Positions 39,557 through 48,103 of a DNA stretch of 64,000 nucleotides are shown here, one piece after another (positions within the stretch are counted from its first letter, which is position 1; every line of letters starts with the position of its first letter). The notes under the pieces are model-generated. The model did no database searches. It was given only the letters and a program-made list of their open reading frames with translations, and had not been told where the DNA came from. This stretch comes from Bacteroidota bacterium (lineage in GTDB: Bacteria; Bacteroidota; Bacteroidia; B-17B0; Aurantibacillaceae), in NCBI GenBank assembly GCA_030684395.1, contig JAUXTT010000032.1:1-64000 (forward strand). The letters are read 5' to 3'. The position numbers and the translations under genes are program-made.

Positions 39557-40908
39557 ACTCTAACTCCGATAATACAGACGTCGTCAATCTGTTCCAAACT
39601 GCCTCTCCATCCTTCAAATGCAGCTTCCAGTTCGTCTCGCTGTTCAACAAAACTTTTGTTTTGCATAGAAACAATCATATCTTCCAGTTTTTTATACTTG
39701 AATTTTTTACCCTTTGGTCCTCCAAACTGATCCGCATAACCGTCTGTAAAGGTAAAAATGCAATCGCCTTCCTGAAGCTTGATCTCGTGCGAAGTAAAAG
39801 GTTTTAACTCATGATAAAAACCACAGGGTTGCTTATCGGGCTTATACTCTATGAATTCCTGGTTTCTGAATAAGTAGAGGGAATTATTGGCAGCAGAATA
39901 ATGAAGTGTATGTTTTTCTTTATCAATACAACACAAAACTATGTCCATTCCATCCTTACTTTCGCCTGATACACCTGTTTGTTTAAGAGTAGATATAATT
40001 CTATCACGAAGAATATTTAAAACTTCTGCAGGTTCAGCTATTTCCTTTTCGTTAATGATCTGGTCTAAAAAAGACATTCCCAACATAGTCATAAAACCTC
40101 CGGGAACACCATGTCCTGTACAATCAGCTGTAACGTAAAACACTTTATTATCCTTTTGTGACACCCAGTAAAAATCACCACTTACAATATCCTTGGGCTT
40201 AAAAAACACAAAACTATCTTTGAAAAAAGAGTTAAATTCCTGTTCGGAAGGGATCAGAGCCGACTGGATTTTTTTTGCGTAATTGATACTATCGGTTATT
40301 TCCTGATTTTTTTCTGCCAAAGATTCCTTTTGTTCTTCAATCTGATGTGCATACTTGATATTTTCCTGCTTGAATAAACGTACTCCCAAAAAAACCAGTA
40401 ATGCCGCAAAAAGAATATTCGGGTAACTAAACCCGCGCATCCATGCTTCCATATGATAGAAAGGCTCATAATTATCGATATAATAAACATTTAATATCAT
40501 TAAAAAAGCACTTATAAAAAGGTAAACAAGTGTGACCCTCAAATTATCGAACAGGATATTGCAAGCAACCGGCATAAAGAGAAAATAATAATAGGAATTG
40601 TTGGCACCGCCAAACAACAAGCTAAAAGCTGTCAGAAAAATAAAAGCATACCACATGGTATAGTGAAAGGCAAACTTGTATTGCTTTTTATGAACCAGGT
40701 ACAAGGCCAAAACATTTGAAAAAACGGAGAACAATGTTACCCCAACTGCAACATAATATTGGTTAAACAAGCCTATTACTCCATAAAATACACAAATGAA
40801 GAATATAACTATAACCGCATTATTAAAAACCCTGAGTTTATTCCTCAATTCAAATGTGGTGTCTCTTTCAAGGCCAATGCTTGCTATGGCAAAAAGTAGT
40901 TTTCTCAC
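39553..40908 (-). CDS. Membrane-bound SpoIIE-type PP2C phosphatase
   Basis: 451 residues. The N-terminal half has about six membrane segments (AVIVIFFICVFYGVIGLFNQ ... NILFAALLVFLGVRLF); a coiled linker (HQIEEQKESLAEKNQEITDS) leads into a SpoIIE-type PP2C domain: SGDFYW, ADCTGHGVPGGFMT, DGMDIVLC, FTDGYADQFGG, QIDDVCIIGV. All metal-binding Asp/Gly motifs are present. The short linker INYAKKIQSALIPS is shared with the other two phosphatases of the window. Likely a membrane-signal-regulated Ser/Thr phosphatase; target unknown. Confidence 0.92.
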   Translation of the reverse strand: MRKLLFAIASIGLERDTTFELRNKLRVFNNAVIVIFFICVFYGVIGLFNQYYVAVGVTLFSVFSNVLALYLVHKKQYKFAFHYTMWYAFIFLTAFSLLFGGANNSYYYFLFMPVACNILFDNLRVTLVYLFISAFLMILNVYYIDNYEPFYHMEAWMRGFSYPNILFAALLVFLGVRLFKQENIKYAHQIEEQKESLAEKNQEITDSINYAKKIQSALIPSEQEFNSFFKDSFVFFKPKDIVSGDFYWVSQKDNKVFYVTADCTGHGVPGGFMTMLGMSFLDQIINEKEIAEPAEVLNILRDRIISTLKQTGVSGESKDGMDIVLCCIDKEKHTLHYSAANNSLYLFRNQEFIEYKPDKQPCGFYHELKPFTSHEIKLQEGDCIFTFTDGYADQFGGPKGKKFKYKKLEDMIVSMQNKSFVEQRDELEAAFEGWRGSLEQIDDVCIIGVRV

Positions 40909-40991
40909 AAATACAAATCAGCAATTGGGATAAATAAATTGCCGAGAATAAAGATACAAATGTTTTTGTTTAATGGAAGTACCACGGCACC

Positions 40992-41513
40992 TTACTTTTT
41001 GTTCTTTTTGGAACAGAATTTACTCTCCACTCCCATATTACATGCTTTATCAAAACAAATTCCTGCCAGATCCTGTTGTTTATTTTCTAAATAAACTTCG
41101 CCCAACAAAGCATAATTTTGAGCTGACTGAGGAAAAAGCTTTGTACATGCTTTCAAAATATTTATTGCTTCGGTATGCCTTCCTGTTTTTTTCCATTTCA
41201 ACCCTATATTCTTTAACCATGCTTCGTATACAACATATTGATCGGTAAGTTTAGTGATAGCGGGTAAAAGCGAATCGGCTATTACATTTATCCTGTTCGA
41301 ATCAGCCGCCACAAGGCTATCATATAATAATGATAATGCCCCTTCATGATATCCTTCAGCTGCGCCCACATCCGCAATTACCTCTCCCGGCTTAATATCA
41401 AAAAATTTAATCAAATCCGACTTATTTTCAAAGAAATCGTAAAGTGTATGAAATTCTTTAGAATTATATAAAACTTTAGGTGTTTTATTTTGTGAAAATG
41501 AAGTGAAATAAAC
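40992..41513 (-). pseudogene. Probable remnant: methyltransferase N-terminus joined to TPR
   Basis: The open frame from 41513 down to 40992 has no ATG before a TTG at 41414. Upstream of that TTG, in the same frame, protein-like sequence continues (KTPKVLYNSKEFHTLYDFFE, NKSDL), so the TTG is unlikely to be a true start. IKFFDIKPGEVIADVGAAEG looks like the first SAM-binding motif of a methyltransferase, but the next residues go straight into TPR-like helices (GALSLLYDSLVAADSNRINV ... NYALLGEVYLENKQQDLAG) with no methyltransferase core. I infer loss of both the 5' end and the middle. It could instead be a short TPR protein with a misleading motif. Confidence 0.5.
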
Positions 41514-41519
41514 TTAACC

Positions 41520-41790
41520 CATCAACAAGAGAAAATAAGCCAGACGTGCTTTCATAAAAACAATTGATTTAGTTAATGGACTACAATAAACTATGTTCCT
41601 GACGGGAAATGCAGGCCTTTATTCTTTATTACATTACACTCTTAAATTTAATGTACTTTCGAATGTAAAAGTATGTCATTTTCAGTGTTTATTTATTTAT
41701 TAAGTGTATATTTAATACTGGTAAAACAGGCCGGAAAATCAATTAAAGCAATTTGTTTTAGTTTGTAATTACGGCTCAATATACTTATTA
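41520..41790. other. Intergenic region before REC-PAS kinase
   Basis: About 270 AT-rich bases between the remnant and the kinase gene. TACTTTCG (near 41652) is a possible weak -7 element. No regulon box, repeat or terminator was recognised. Confidence 0.4.
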
Positions 41791-43662
41791 ATGATACTTA
41801 AAAACAAAATAAAAATATTGCATCTTGAAGATCTTCCATCTGACTCCGATTTGGTAAATAGAATGCTAAGTAAGGGGGAGATTTCATATGAGATCCACAC
41901 AGTTGACAATAAAAAAGATTTTGAAGCTGCACTCAAAGCATTTTCACCTGATGTTATTCTCTCCGATCATTCACTTATAAATTTCGATTCTGTTCAGGCT
42001 CTTGAAATCACCAAGGCTTCGGGATTGAATATTCCTTTCATACTTGTAACTGCAACCGTGTCGGAGGAATTTGCAGTTGAAATAATGAAACAAGGCGCCA
42101 ATGATTATATTCTTAAAGACCGGTTGCAGCGGCTGCCAATTGCTATACTAAATGTTATTGAAAAAAAGCAGAGCGAGACGGAAAAAAAACAAATGGAGCA
42201 ACGCCTGGCTTTCGACAAAAATAACCTGGATGCGTTAATCAATAATACTTCTGACTTAATGTGGAGTGTAGACAGGGATTTTAAACTCATCATTTCTAAC
42301 AAACCGCTTGATGACCTGTTACTGCTAATGACAGGCAAAAAAGTCACAAAAGGAAGTGATATACTTTCATTTGCCAGTTCCCCGGAAGAAGCCGAACGAT
42401 TTAAAAAGCACTACGAAAAGGCTTTTTCAGGTGAAAAATTCTCAGAAATTGAATATAATCACATCCCTGATGAATCGTGGAATGAAATCTCCTATTGTCC
42501 CATATACGAAGGAAACAAAATAATAGGCGCCGCCTGCCATGCACGTGATATAACCGAAATAAAAAAAGTAGAAAACAAGTTGATAAGGCGTGAAAAAGGA
42601 CTTAAAGAGTCACAGGCTGTAGTTCACCTGGGCAACTGGGAATTAAATTTTTCAACCAATATAGCCGTTTGGTCTGAAGAGGCTTGCCGGATATACGGGA
42701 TCCCAATTGAAGAACGTGAACATACTTATCCGGAATGGCTAACCTATATTCATCCGGATGATATGGAATATGTGATGACAACAATTAACGAAGCACAGAA
42801 AAATTTCAGTGAAATTATTTTAAGCCATCGTATTATTTTAAAAAATGGAGCAACAAAATATGTTTACTCTAAATGCAGATTTGAATTTGATTCTCAGGAA
42901 AAACCAATAGGTTTATATGGTATAGTTCATGATATTACTGAAAGAAAAATTGCTGAAGAAGAAAGGGAAAAAATGATCACGGATATTATTCAACGTGGAA
43001 AAAACCTGGAACAATTTACGTATATCATTTCACATAACCTGCGCGCACCTATAGCTACTATTTTAGGCTTTTCAAAAGTATTGAAAGAAAACATTACCGA
43101 GCAGGACCGCGACAGGATCCAGCAATTTTTATTCGTAGCTGTTGAGAGATTAGATGAAACGGTAAAAGATCTGACAAAAATTTTACAGACAAAGTCTGAA
43201 GTTATTGAAAACAAAGAACTAATCCATTTCTCTGACCTTGTTAACGTTATAAAATCCGACATCCGACATCTTATTTTGAAAGAAAAGGTGAAGATTATTA
43301 CAGATTTTTCAGCCATTGATTCCATTTCTTCTATAAGAAGTTACATTCACAGCATTTTCTATAATTTTATCTCTAACGGTATAAAGTATAAACAACGCTT
43401 AGCAACGCCGGTTATTAGAATAAAAAGTTGGGTTCACGGCGATAAGGTAAGAATTTCATTTCAGGATAATGGAACCGGAATAGATCTTGAACAACATGGA
43501 AATAATCTCTTCGGATTATACAAACGCTTTCATTTAAATGTAGAAGGTAAAGGTCTTGGGCTGTTTATGGTAAAAACTCAATTGGATGTTCTTGGAGGTA
43601 GTATTACCGTAAATAGTGAGCTTGATAAAGGAACAGAATTTATAATTGAATTACCTTTATAA
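41791..43662 (+). CDS. REC-PAS-PAS histidine kinase
   Basis: 623 residues, soluble. The N-terminal receiver (ILHLEDLPSDSDL; phospho-Asp in VILSDHSL; Lys in YILKDR) is followed by a first PAS (about 145-265), a second PAS/PAC of the fold-3 type (GNWELNFSTNIAVWSEEACR ... YGIVHDITERK), HisKA with His415 in YIISHNLRAPIATILGFSK and HATPase (FYNFISNGIKYK, DNGTGIDL, GKGLGLFMVK). A receiver in front of the kinase is common for cytoplasmic Bacteroidota kinases that integrate another system's signal. No partner regulator is adjacent. Stands alone between an intergenic region and convergent panE. Confidence 0.92.
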   Translation: MILKNKIKILHLEDLPSDSDLVNRMLSKGEISYEIHTVDNKKDFEAALKAFSPDVILSDHSLINFDSVQALEITKASGLNIPFILVTATVSEEFAVEIMKQGANDYILKDRLQRLPIAILNVIEKKQSETEKKQMEQRLAFDKNNLDALINNTSDLMWSVDRDFKLIISNKPLDDLLLLMTGKKVTKGSDILSFASSPEEAERFKKHYEKAFSGEKFSEIEYNHIPDESWNEISYCPIYEGNKIIGAACHARDITEIKKVENKLIRREKGLKESQAVVHLGNWELNFSTNIAVWSEEACRIYGIPIEEREHTYPEWLTYIHPDDMEYVMTTINEAQKNFSEIILSHRIILKNGATKYVYSKCRFEFDSQEKPIGLYGIVHDITERKIAEEEREKMITDIIQRGKNLEQFTYIISHNLRAPIATILGFSKVLKENITEQDRDRIQQFLFVAVERLDETVKDLTKILQTKSEVIENKELIHFSDLVNVIKSDIRHLILKEKVKIITDFSAIDSISSIRSYIHSIFYNFISNGIKYKQRLATPVIRIKSWVHGDKVRISFQDNGTGIDLEQHGNNLFGLYKRFHLNVEGKGLGLFMVKTQLDVLGGSITVNSELDKGTEFIIELPL

Positions 43663-43696
43663 TGATTTTACTCCAATCATACTAAAAACAAAGGGC

Positions 43697-44638
43697 TTAA
43701 ACCTTCTTCTTCATACTTAACAAAAAACCTTCTAAGATTCTATCAAATCCGGGAGTTTCAATATTCAATTCATTTCCGCACTTCACAACATATTCCGTTA
43801 ATGATCTGTATTCTGTTTTGCCACCTTTTTTAAAATCACTGTGCATAGAGGAGGTTGTTTCAAAAGGCAGCTTTCCCATTTTCTTAAGAGTTTTTTCTAT
43901 GACATCGTCCTGCAAGCCAATACTCCTGGCGTCAGCAATTAATTTCAATTCTTTTAGCAATATCAACAGTGTTTGTTTATGCATACCGTCACTTAATATA
44001 GCTCCAATAGTTAAATTCAAGTAACTCGTTAAACTCGCAATACTTGAGATAAAAATAAATTTTTCCCATACCGTACTTGTTATAGTATCACACAAAAAAC
44101 ACTCTATGCCTGCATCCAAAAACAACCGTTCCAGTTGTTTTAATCCAGGCTGATCAGTTTTTTCAGACCCAAAGTATAAGGTGTGAATGTTCCCTGTTTC
44201 TTTCACTACTCCCGGTTCAATGAGACGTGATACAATATAAACGCAGCCATCCAATACCACCGCTTCCGGAAAAATTGTTTTTATAATTTCTTTGGAATCA
44301 ACTCCGTTCAACAACGGAAGTAGTATTGTATCCCTCTTTACACTATTTTTCAACGGGATCAAGCTCTCTGCGAGGTCATAGCTCTTAACGGTGCAGATCA
44401 GATAATCAAGTTCACCTATTTCATCTGGCTTACTTGTAACCAGCGAAGGAAAAATGATCTTTTCATTCTGCGGAGTAATTAACTTAAGTCCCTTTTCCTT
44501 AATTATTTTTTCGCTTGAAGGGCGAACTATAAAGATCACCTCCACATCAGCTGAATTAAAATACCTCTCAGCAAGTAATCCACCAAAGTAGCCACCTACT
44601 CCACCAACCCCAAGTATTCCTATTCTTGTTTTTTTCAT
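43697..44638 (-). CDS. panE: Ketopantoate reductase (PanE/ApbA family)
   Basis: 313 residues: NADPH-binding Rossmann start (RIGILGVGGVGGYFGGLLAE), TVKSYDL, catalytic-site landmarks LLNGVDSKE and WEKFIFISSIASLTSY, and a helical C-terminal domain with TSSMHSDFKKGGKTEYRSL. It reduces 2-dehydropantoate to pantoate for coenzyme A synthesis. The family also contains paralogues with other substrates, so the symbol is likely but not certain. Length is normal. Confidence 0.88.
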   Translation of the reverse strand: MKKTRIGILGVGGVGGYFGGLLAERYFNSADVEVIFIVRPSSEKIIKEKGLKLITPQNEKIIFPSLVTSKPDEIGELDYLICTVKSYDLAESLIPLKNSVKRDTILLPLLNGVDSKEIIKTIFPEAVVLDGCVYIVSRLIEPGVVKETGNIHTLYFGSEKTDQPGLKQLERLFLDAGIECFLCDTITSTVWEKFIFISSIASLTSYLNLTIGAILSDGMHKQTLLILLKELKLIADARSIGLQDDVIEKTLKKMGKLPFETTSSMHSDFKKGGKTEYRSLTEYVVKCGNELNIETPGFDRILEGFLLSMKKKV

Positions 44639-44690
44639 TTTCTCCCGAAAAAAAAAATTAAGTGACCAGAAATGATTCTTTGTCTCAATA

Positions 44691-46784
44691 TCATAAGCGA
44701 ATGCCTATAACACACACGTCGTCTATCTGTTCCAACACTTGTTTGCGCCCCCCTGGTATAGGCCAGGCTTTCCATTCTTCAAAATAGTTGCTCAACAGCT
44801 TTTCCTGCTCTTCCATTTTTTTAGAACAATTTTTTACTATCAGTTCATCCATTGCTTTATACTTCAGCTTTTTACCTTTTGGTCCTCCAAACTGATCCGC
44901 ATACCCATCTGTAAACATATAAAAGCAATCTCCTTTCTTTATTTCTACTTTATGAGTAGTGAATGATTTCTCTTCTGCATACTTACCAATTGGCATTTTA
45001 TCGGGGGTAATTTGCTCTATTCCTGTCTCTTTTTCATTTGAATGCCGAACTATCCAAAGTGGATTATTGGCTCCTGCCCAAAATAATTCTGTAAAATCGT
45101 TTCCAACCTTTTTGAAAGAGCACAAAGAAATATCCATTCCATCTTTTACCTCGCTCTCCGATTTTTCAAATGTCTCTATCACCAGCTCCCTTACTTTATT
45201 CAGAATTTGCCCCGGGTCGGTAATTCCAAATTCCTTAACCGTTCTGTTCAAAGCATTGGAACATACCACCGACACCATAGCTCCGGGTACTCCGTGCCCG
45301 GTACAATCTGCGGCTGCAAGAATAATAAGAGAATCATTTTCATTCTCTATTGTATGCATCCAGTAAAAATCTCCCGCAACAATATCCTTTGGTTTGTATA
45401 AAATGAAACTATCAGGCAAATTCTTTTTCCACAAAGAAAGGGGAGGCAAAATTGCTTCCTGCAATCGTTTTGCATAATTAATACTGTCTAAAATTTCTTT
45501 TTGTTTTTCATCAACAATGTGCTTTTGCTCTTCTACCAGAACCTTCTGCTTCTCTATAATGTTCTTTTGTTTTTGGGTGACTTTAAAACGGTTGAACATA
45601 AACCCTGAAAAGATCAACACAAGTGTCAATCCTCCATACAGGGCTATACGCTGAGTACGCTCCTGTTTCAATTTAGCATTGCTTTCCGCAAGTTTGGCAT
45701 CTTGTATTTTTTTCTCCTCACCTGCTTTTACACTATCAGCGGCAGCCTTTTTTTCGTATTCGTATTTTAGTTGATTTTTAATACTTGCTTTACGGGTCTC
45801 TTCATTATTTACACTGTCTTTCATCAGAACATACAGTTCGTGCATTTCCAATGCCTTTTTATAATTGCTCTGTTTTTCATATACTCTTTTCAACAATTCT
45901 GCAGATCTTCTGATGTGATCAGGATATCCCAACTGTTGATTCAGTTTTAAAGCCTGAACACCAAACTCCAACGCCTTATCTGTTTTCCCAATGGTAAAAT
46001 AAATATTTCCGATAATGTTTAATGAAAGCGCGTAACCCTCCTGATCATTCAATTCTTTTTTTAAGGCCAGGCTTTTATTCAGGTAATCAAAGCCTTTATC
46101 TATTTCATTATTTTTAACCAACAAGGTTCCAATATTTGTGTAGAGTGTGGCGATCCCTTTTTTATCCTTCAATTCTTCCATCATCTTTAAACTCTTATAA
46201 CAGTATTCAAGAGCTTTGTTTAGTTCACCTTTCTTTTTATATACTGCTGCAATATTGTTTAAACCAAAGGCCACACCTTTTTTATCATTAGCGTCTTCAT
46301 ATAGCTTAAGTGATTTGTTGTAGTACTCAATACTTTTATCGTACTCGGCCTGAGAATGCCAGATATGCGCAATATTATTATAAAGTGTGGCTACCTGATT
46401 TTTTGCCCCTAACCGATCATAGATCTTTAAGCTTTCGTGATAGTATTCAAGGGCTTTAGTTACATCACCTTTATGGTTGCTAAGCCAACCTTGATTATTT
46501 TGAGCAGCTGCATAAAAAAACTGAAAAGTTTCATAGGCTTTACTTCCCTTTTTATGAGTAGCCAGATTCTTTACGGCTAGCATGTGAAGTTCTTCGTTAT
46601 ATTTAGACCAAATCAAAGGGTCTTCCTCTGATTCAATAAGCTCGATAAAAACCCTACACTTTATACTGTCCGCTGTTTTACTTTTTAAAATATTCTTAAG
46701 AGAGTCTACACTGCTGTTTTGAGAAAACAAAAAGCCTGAAAGGAACAAAAAGATAAGGCAGTTATAAAATCTATTTCCTTGCAT
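44691..46784 (-). CDS. TPR-SpoIIE-type PP2C phosphatase
   Basis: 697 residues: signal-like N-terminus (FYNCLIFLFLSGFLFSQ), six or more tetratricopeptide repeats (about 80-320; e.g. ATLYNNIAHIWHSQAEYDKS), a charged helix, one membrane segment (IALYGGLTLVLIFSGFMF), a coiled linker and a SpoIIE-type PP2C domain (AGDFYWM, ADCTGHGVPGAMV, DGMDISLC, FTDGYADQFGG, QIDDVCVIGI). This is the common Bacteroidota layout with periplasmic TPRs sensing and a cytoplasmic phosphatase. An insertion near the end (WPIPGGRKQ) precedes the last motif. Target unknown. Confidence 0.93.
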   Translation of the reverse strand: MQGNRFYNCLIFLFLSGFLFSQNSSVDSLKNILKSKTADSIKCRVFIELIESEEDPLIWSKYNEELHMLAVKNLATHKKGSKAYETFQFFYAAAQNNQGWLSNHKGDVTKALEYYHESLKIYDRLGAKNQVATLYNNIAHIWHSQAEYDKSIEYYNKSLKLYEDANDKKGVAFGLNNIAAVYKKKGELNKALEYCYKSLKMMEELKDKKGIATLYTNIGTLLVKNNEIDKGFDYLNKSLALKKELNDQEGYALSLNIIGNIYFTIGKTDKALEFGVQALKLNQQLGYPDHIRRSAELLKRVYEKQSNYKKALEMHELYVLMKDSVNNEETRKASIKNQLKYEYEKKAAADSVKAGEEKKIQDAKLAESNAKLKQERTQRIALYGGLTLVLIFSGFMFNRFKVTQKQKNIIEKQKVLVEEQKHIVDEKQKEILDSINYAKRLQEAILPPLSLWKKNLPDSFILYKPKDIVAGDFYWMHTIENENDSLIILAAADCTGHGVPGAMVSVVCSNALNRTVKEFGITDPGQILNKVRELVIETFEKSESEVKDGMDISLCSFKKVGNDFTELFWAGANNPLWIVRHSNEKETGIEQITPDKMPIGKYAEEKSFTTHKVEIKKGDCFYMFTDGYADQFGGPKGKKLKYKAMDELIVKNCSKKMEEQEKLLSNYFEEWKAWPIPGGRKQVLEQIDDVCVIGIRL

Positions 46785-46860
46785 TTTTAAATGTACTGAA
46801 ATTATATCAAAAGAAGCGTTTAATTGAATTTGTATGATATTAAACAGAGGTGCAGTGTTC

Positions 46861-47277
46861 TCATTTTTTTTCTTTACTAATCTCTGCTACATCAATCCTA
46901 TACCCGGTTGCACTTTGTTCATCAGGGTTATCGCTGCCAATTACTATTCCATAAAAAACAAGCCCTTTTATACTAACTTTTTTACCTTCATAACTCCTGA
47001 GCTTAATTTTGGGATTAGTACTGCTAACAGGAACCGCATTTCCATCTGATAACAAGACCTCCCAGTCCCAAAACATATGACCGGCACCTTTTCCTTTTTT
47101 TTCAGGAGTGTATTTCCGAAAAACCCCTTTAATAGTAGCATCTTTGTTTTTATTTGTTTCCAGGCAATCCCATGTTGTGCAGGTTATTGAATAGTCTTTT
47201 TTAGATGTCTGTCCTTTTAATGAATTCACGGTAAACATTATTGCAATTATAAATAAAGTATAAGATATATTTTTCAT
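46861..47277 (-). CDS. Small secreted protein, unknown function
   Basis: 138 residues: signal peptide (MKNISYTLFIIAIMFTVNSL), then a compact beta-rich domain (CTTWDCLETNKNKDATIKGV ... MFWDWEVLLSDGNAVPVSS ... KIKLRSYEGKKVSIKGLVFY) that reads like an OB-type fold. Function not recognised. ATG 47277 is chosen because it opens the signal peptide; the longer frame runs back into the neighbouring gene. Confidence 0.7.
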   Translation of the reverse strand: MKNISYTLFIIAIMFTVNSLKGQTSKKDYSITCTTWDCLETNKNKDATIKGVFRKYTPEKKGKGAGHMFWDWEVLLSDGNAVPVSSTNPKIKLRSYEGKKVSIKGLVFYGIVIGSDNPDEQSATGYRIDVAEISKEKK

Positions 47278-47299
47278 TTTTCTGGTTTTAAGATGATCA

Positions 47300-47635
47300 T
47301 CAAAATTGCATCGCGTCTTTCTTTTTAACATACTTCACAACCAGCATAAACAAGCCAATTGCAAATAAAACAGAGCCGATAAATGCTATAAAGCTAACGA
47401 CATTAAACAGTACCATACTGCTTGAAACTCCCCCGTTTCCCGAATACTGCATCATTGGGAATATAAAACGATAGAACACCATCACACAAATCCCAATAAA
47501 TGAGCCAATGGCCATCAACACACTATCTACTGAGGTGCTTTTGGACATATAATAAATACAAGCTACTAATATCGCCAATTCAGGTATCATGAATAAAAGG
47601 CTTTTTGCAAATTCAAAAATAGATGTTGTTTCCAT
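47300..47635 (-). CDS. Small three-pass membrane protein
   Basis: 111 residues with three hydrophobic segments (LLFMIPELAILVACIYYM, LMAIGSFIGICVMVFYRFIF, VLFNVVSFIAFIGSVLFAIG) and a basic C-terminus (KYVKKKDAMQF). No recognised family. It lies between a small secreted protein and a cytochrome-like lipoprotein on the same strand, with gaps of about 20-30 bp, so these three may form an operon. Confidence 0.65.
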   Translation of the reverse strand: METTSIFEFAKSLLFMIPELAILVACIYYMSKSTSVDSVLMAIGSFIGICVMVFYRFIFPMMQYSGNGGVSSSMVLFNVVSFIAFIGSVLFAIGLFMLVVKYVKKKDAMQF

Positions 47636-47662
47636 AAATTGATTAGTTGATTACTGATTTGT

Positions 47663-48013
47663 CTACTTTTCCTTATAATTATTATCTATCCAACATTGAA
47701 TTTTGTTGAGATCTTCTTGCGAGAGGTTTTCTTTTTTGGGCATAATCTGCAGCTCGATCACATCTCTTTTAAATAATCCGTTTGTAAGGTATGGCGTTAA
47801 ACCTATATAGGTGGTAAAATTCCCATAAGGTGAACCCGCCACGTGGCAGGAAGATCCCATGCAAGTTCTATCTATAATAGCTTTTATATCTGAATTGTAA
47901 GTTGGAGTTGAACCATCACATACAGCCTTTAGTTTCTTCGTTTTTTTGCAGGAAAGAACAAGACCGGTGCTTATAATTAGAATACTAATAATACTTATGG
48001 CAGTTCTTTTCAT
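47663..48013 (-). CDS. Small cytochrome c-like lipoprotein with CX4CH motif
   Basis: 116 residues: lipoprotein signal (lipobox LSC), then a short cytochrome-like domain: SDIKAIIDRTCMGSSCHVAG (heme-type CMGSSCH), a possible axial Met in LQIMPKKENLS and the C-terminal helix LNKIQCWIDNNYKE. The spacing is C-x4-CH instead of the usual C-x2-CH; expanded motifs are known in some cytochromes and in Bacteroidota lipoproteins of this type, but heme attachment is not certain. It would sit in the periplasm, lipid-anchored. Redox partner unknown. Confidence 0.75.
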   Translation of the reverse strand: MKRTAISIISILIISTGLVLSCKKTKKLKAVCDGSTPTYNSDIKAIIDRTCMGSSCHVAGSPYGNFTTYIGLTPYLTNGLFKRDVIELQIMPKKENLSQEDLNKIQCWIDNNYKEK

Positions 48014-48103
48014 GCAACAGATACTTATGGATAAAGATAGAAAATTAGAGCTGAATACAAAACTCCGACAATTAAGATTGGGAGGGCTTGTTAATTATAA
48101 AAT

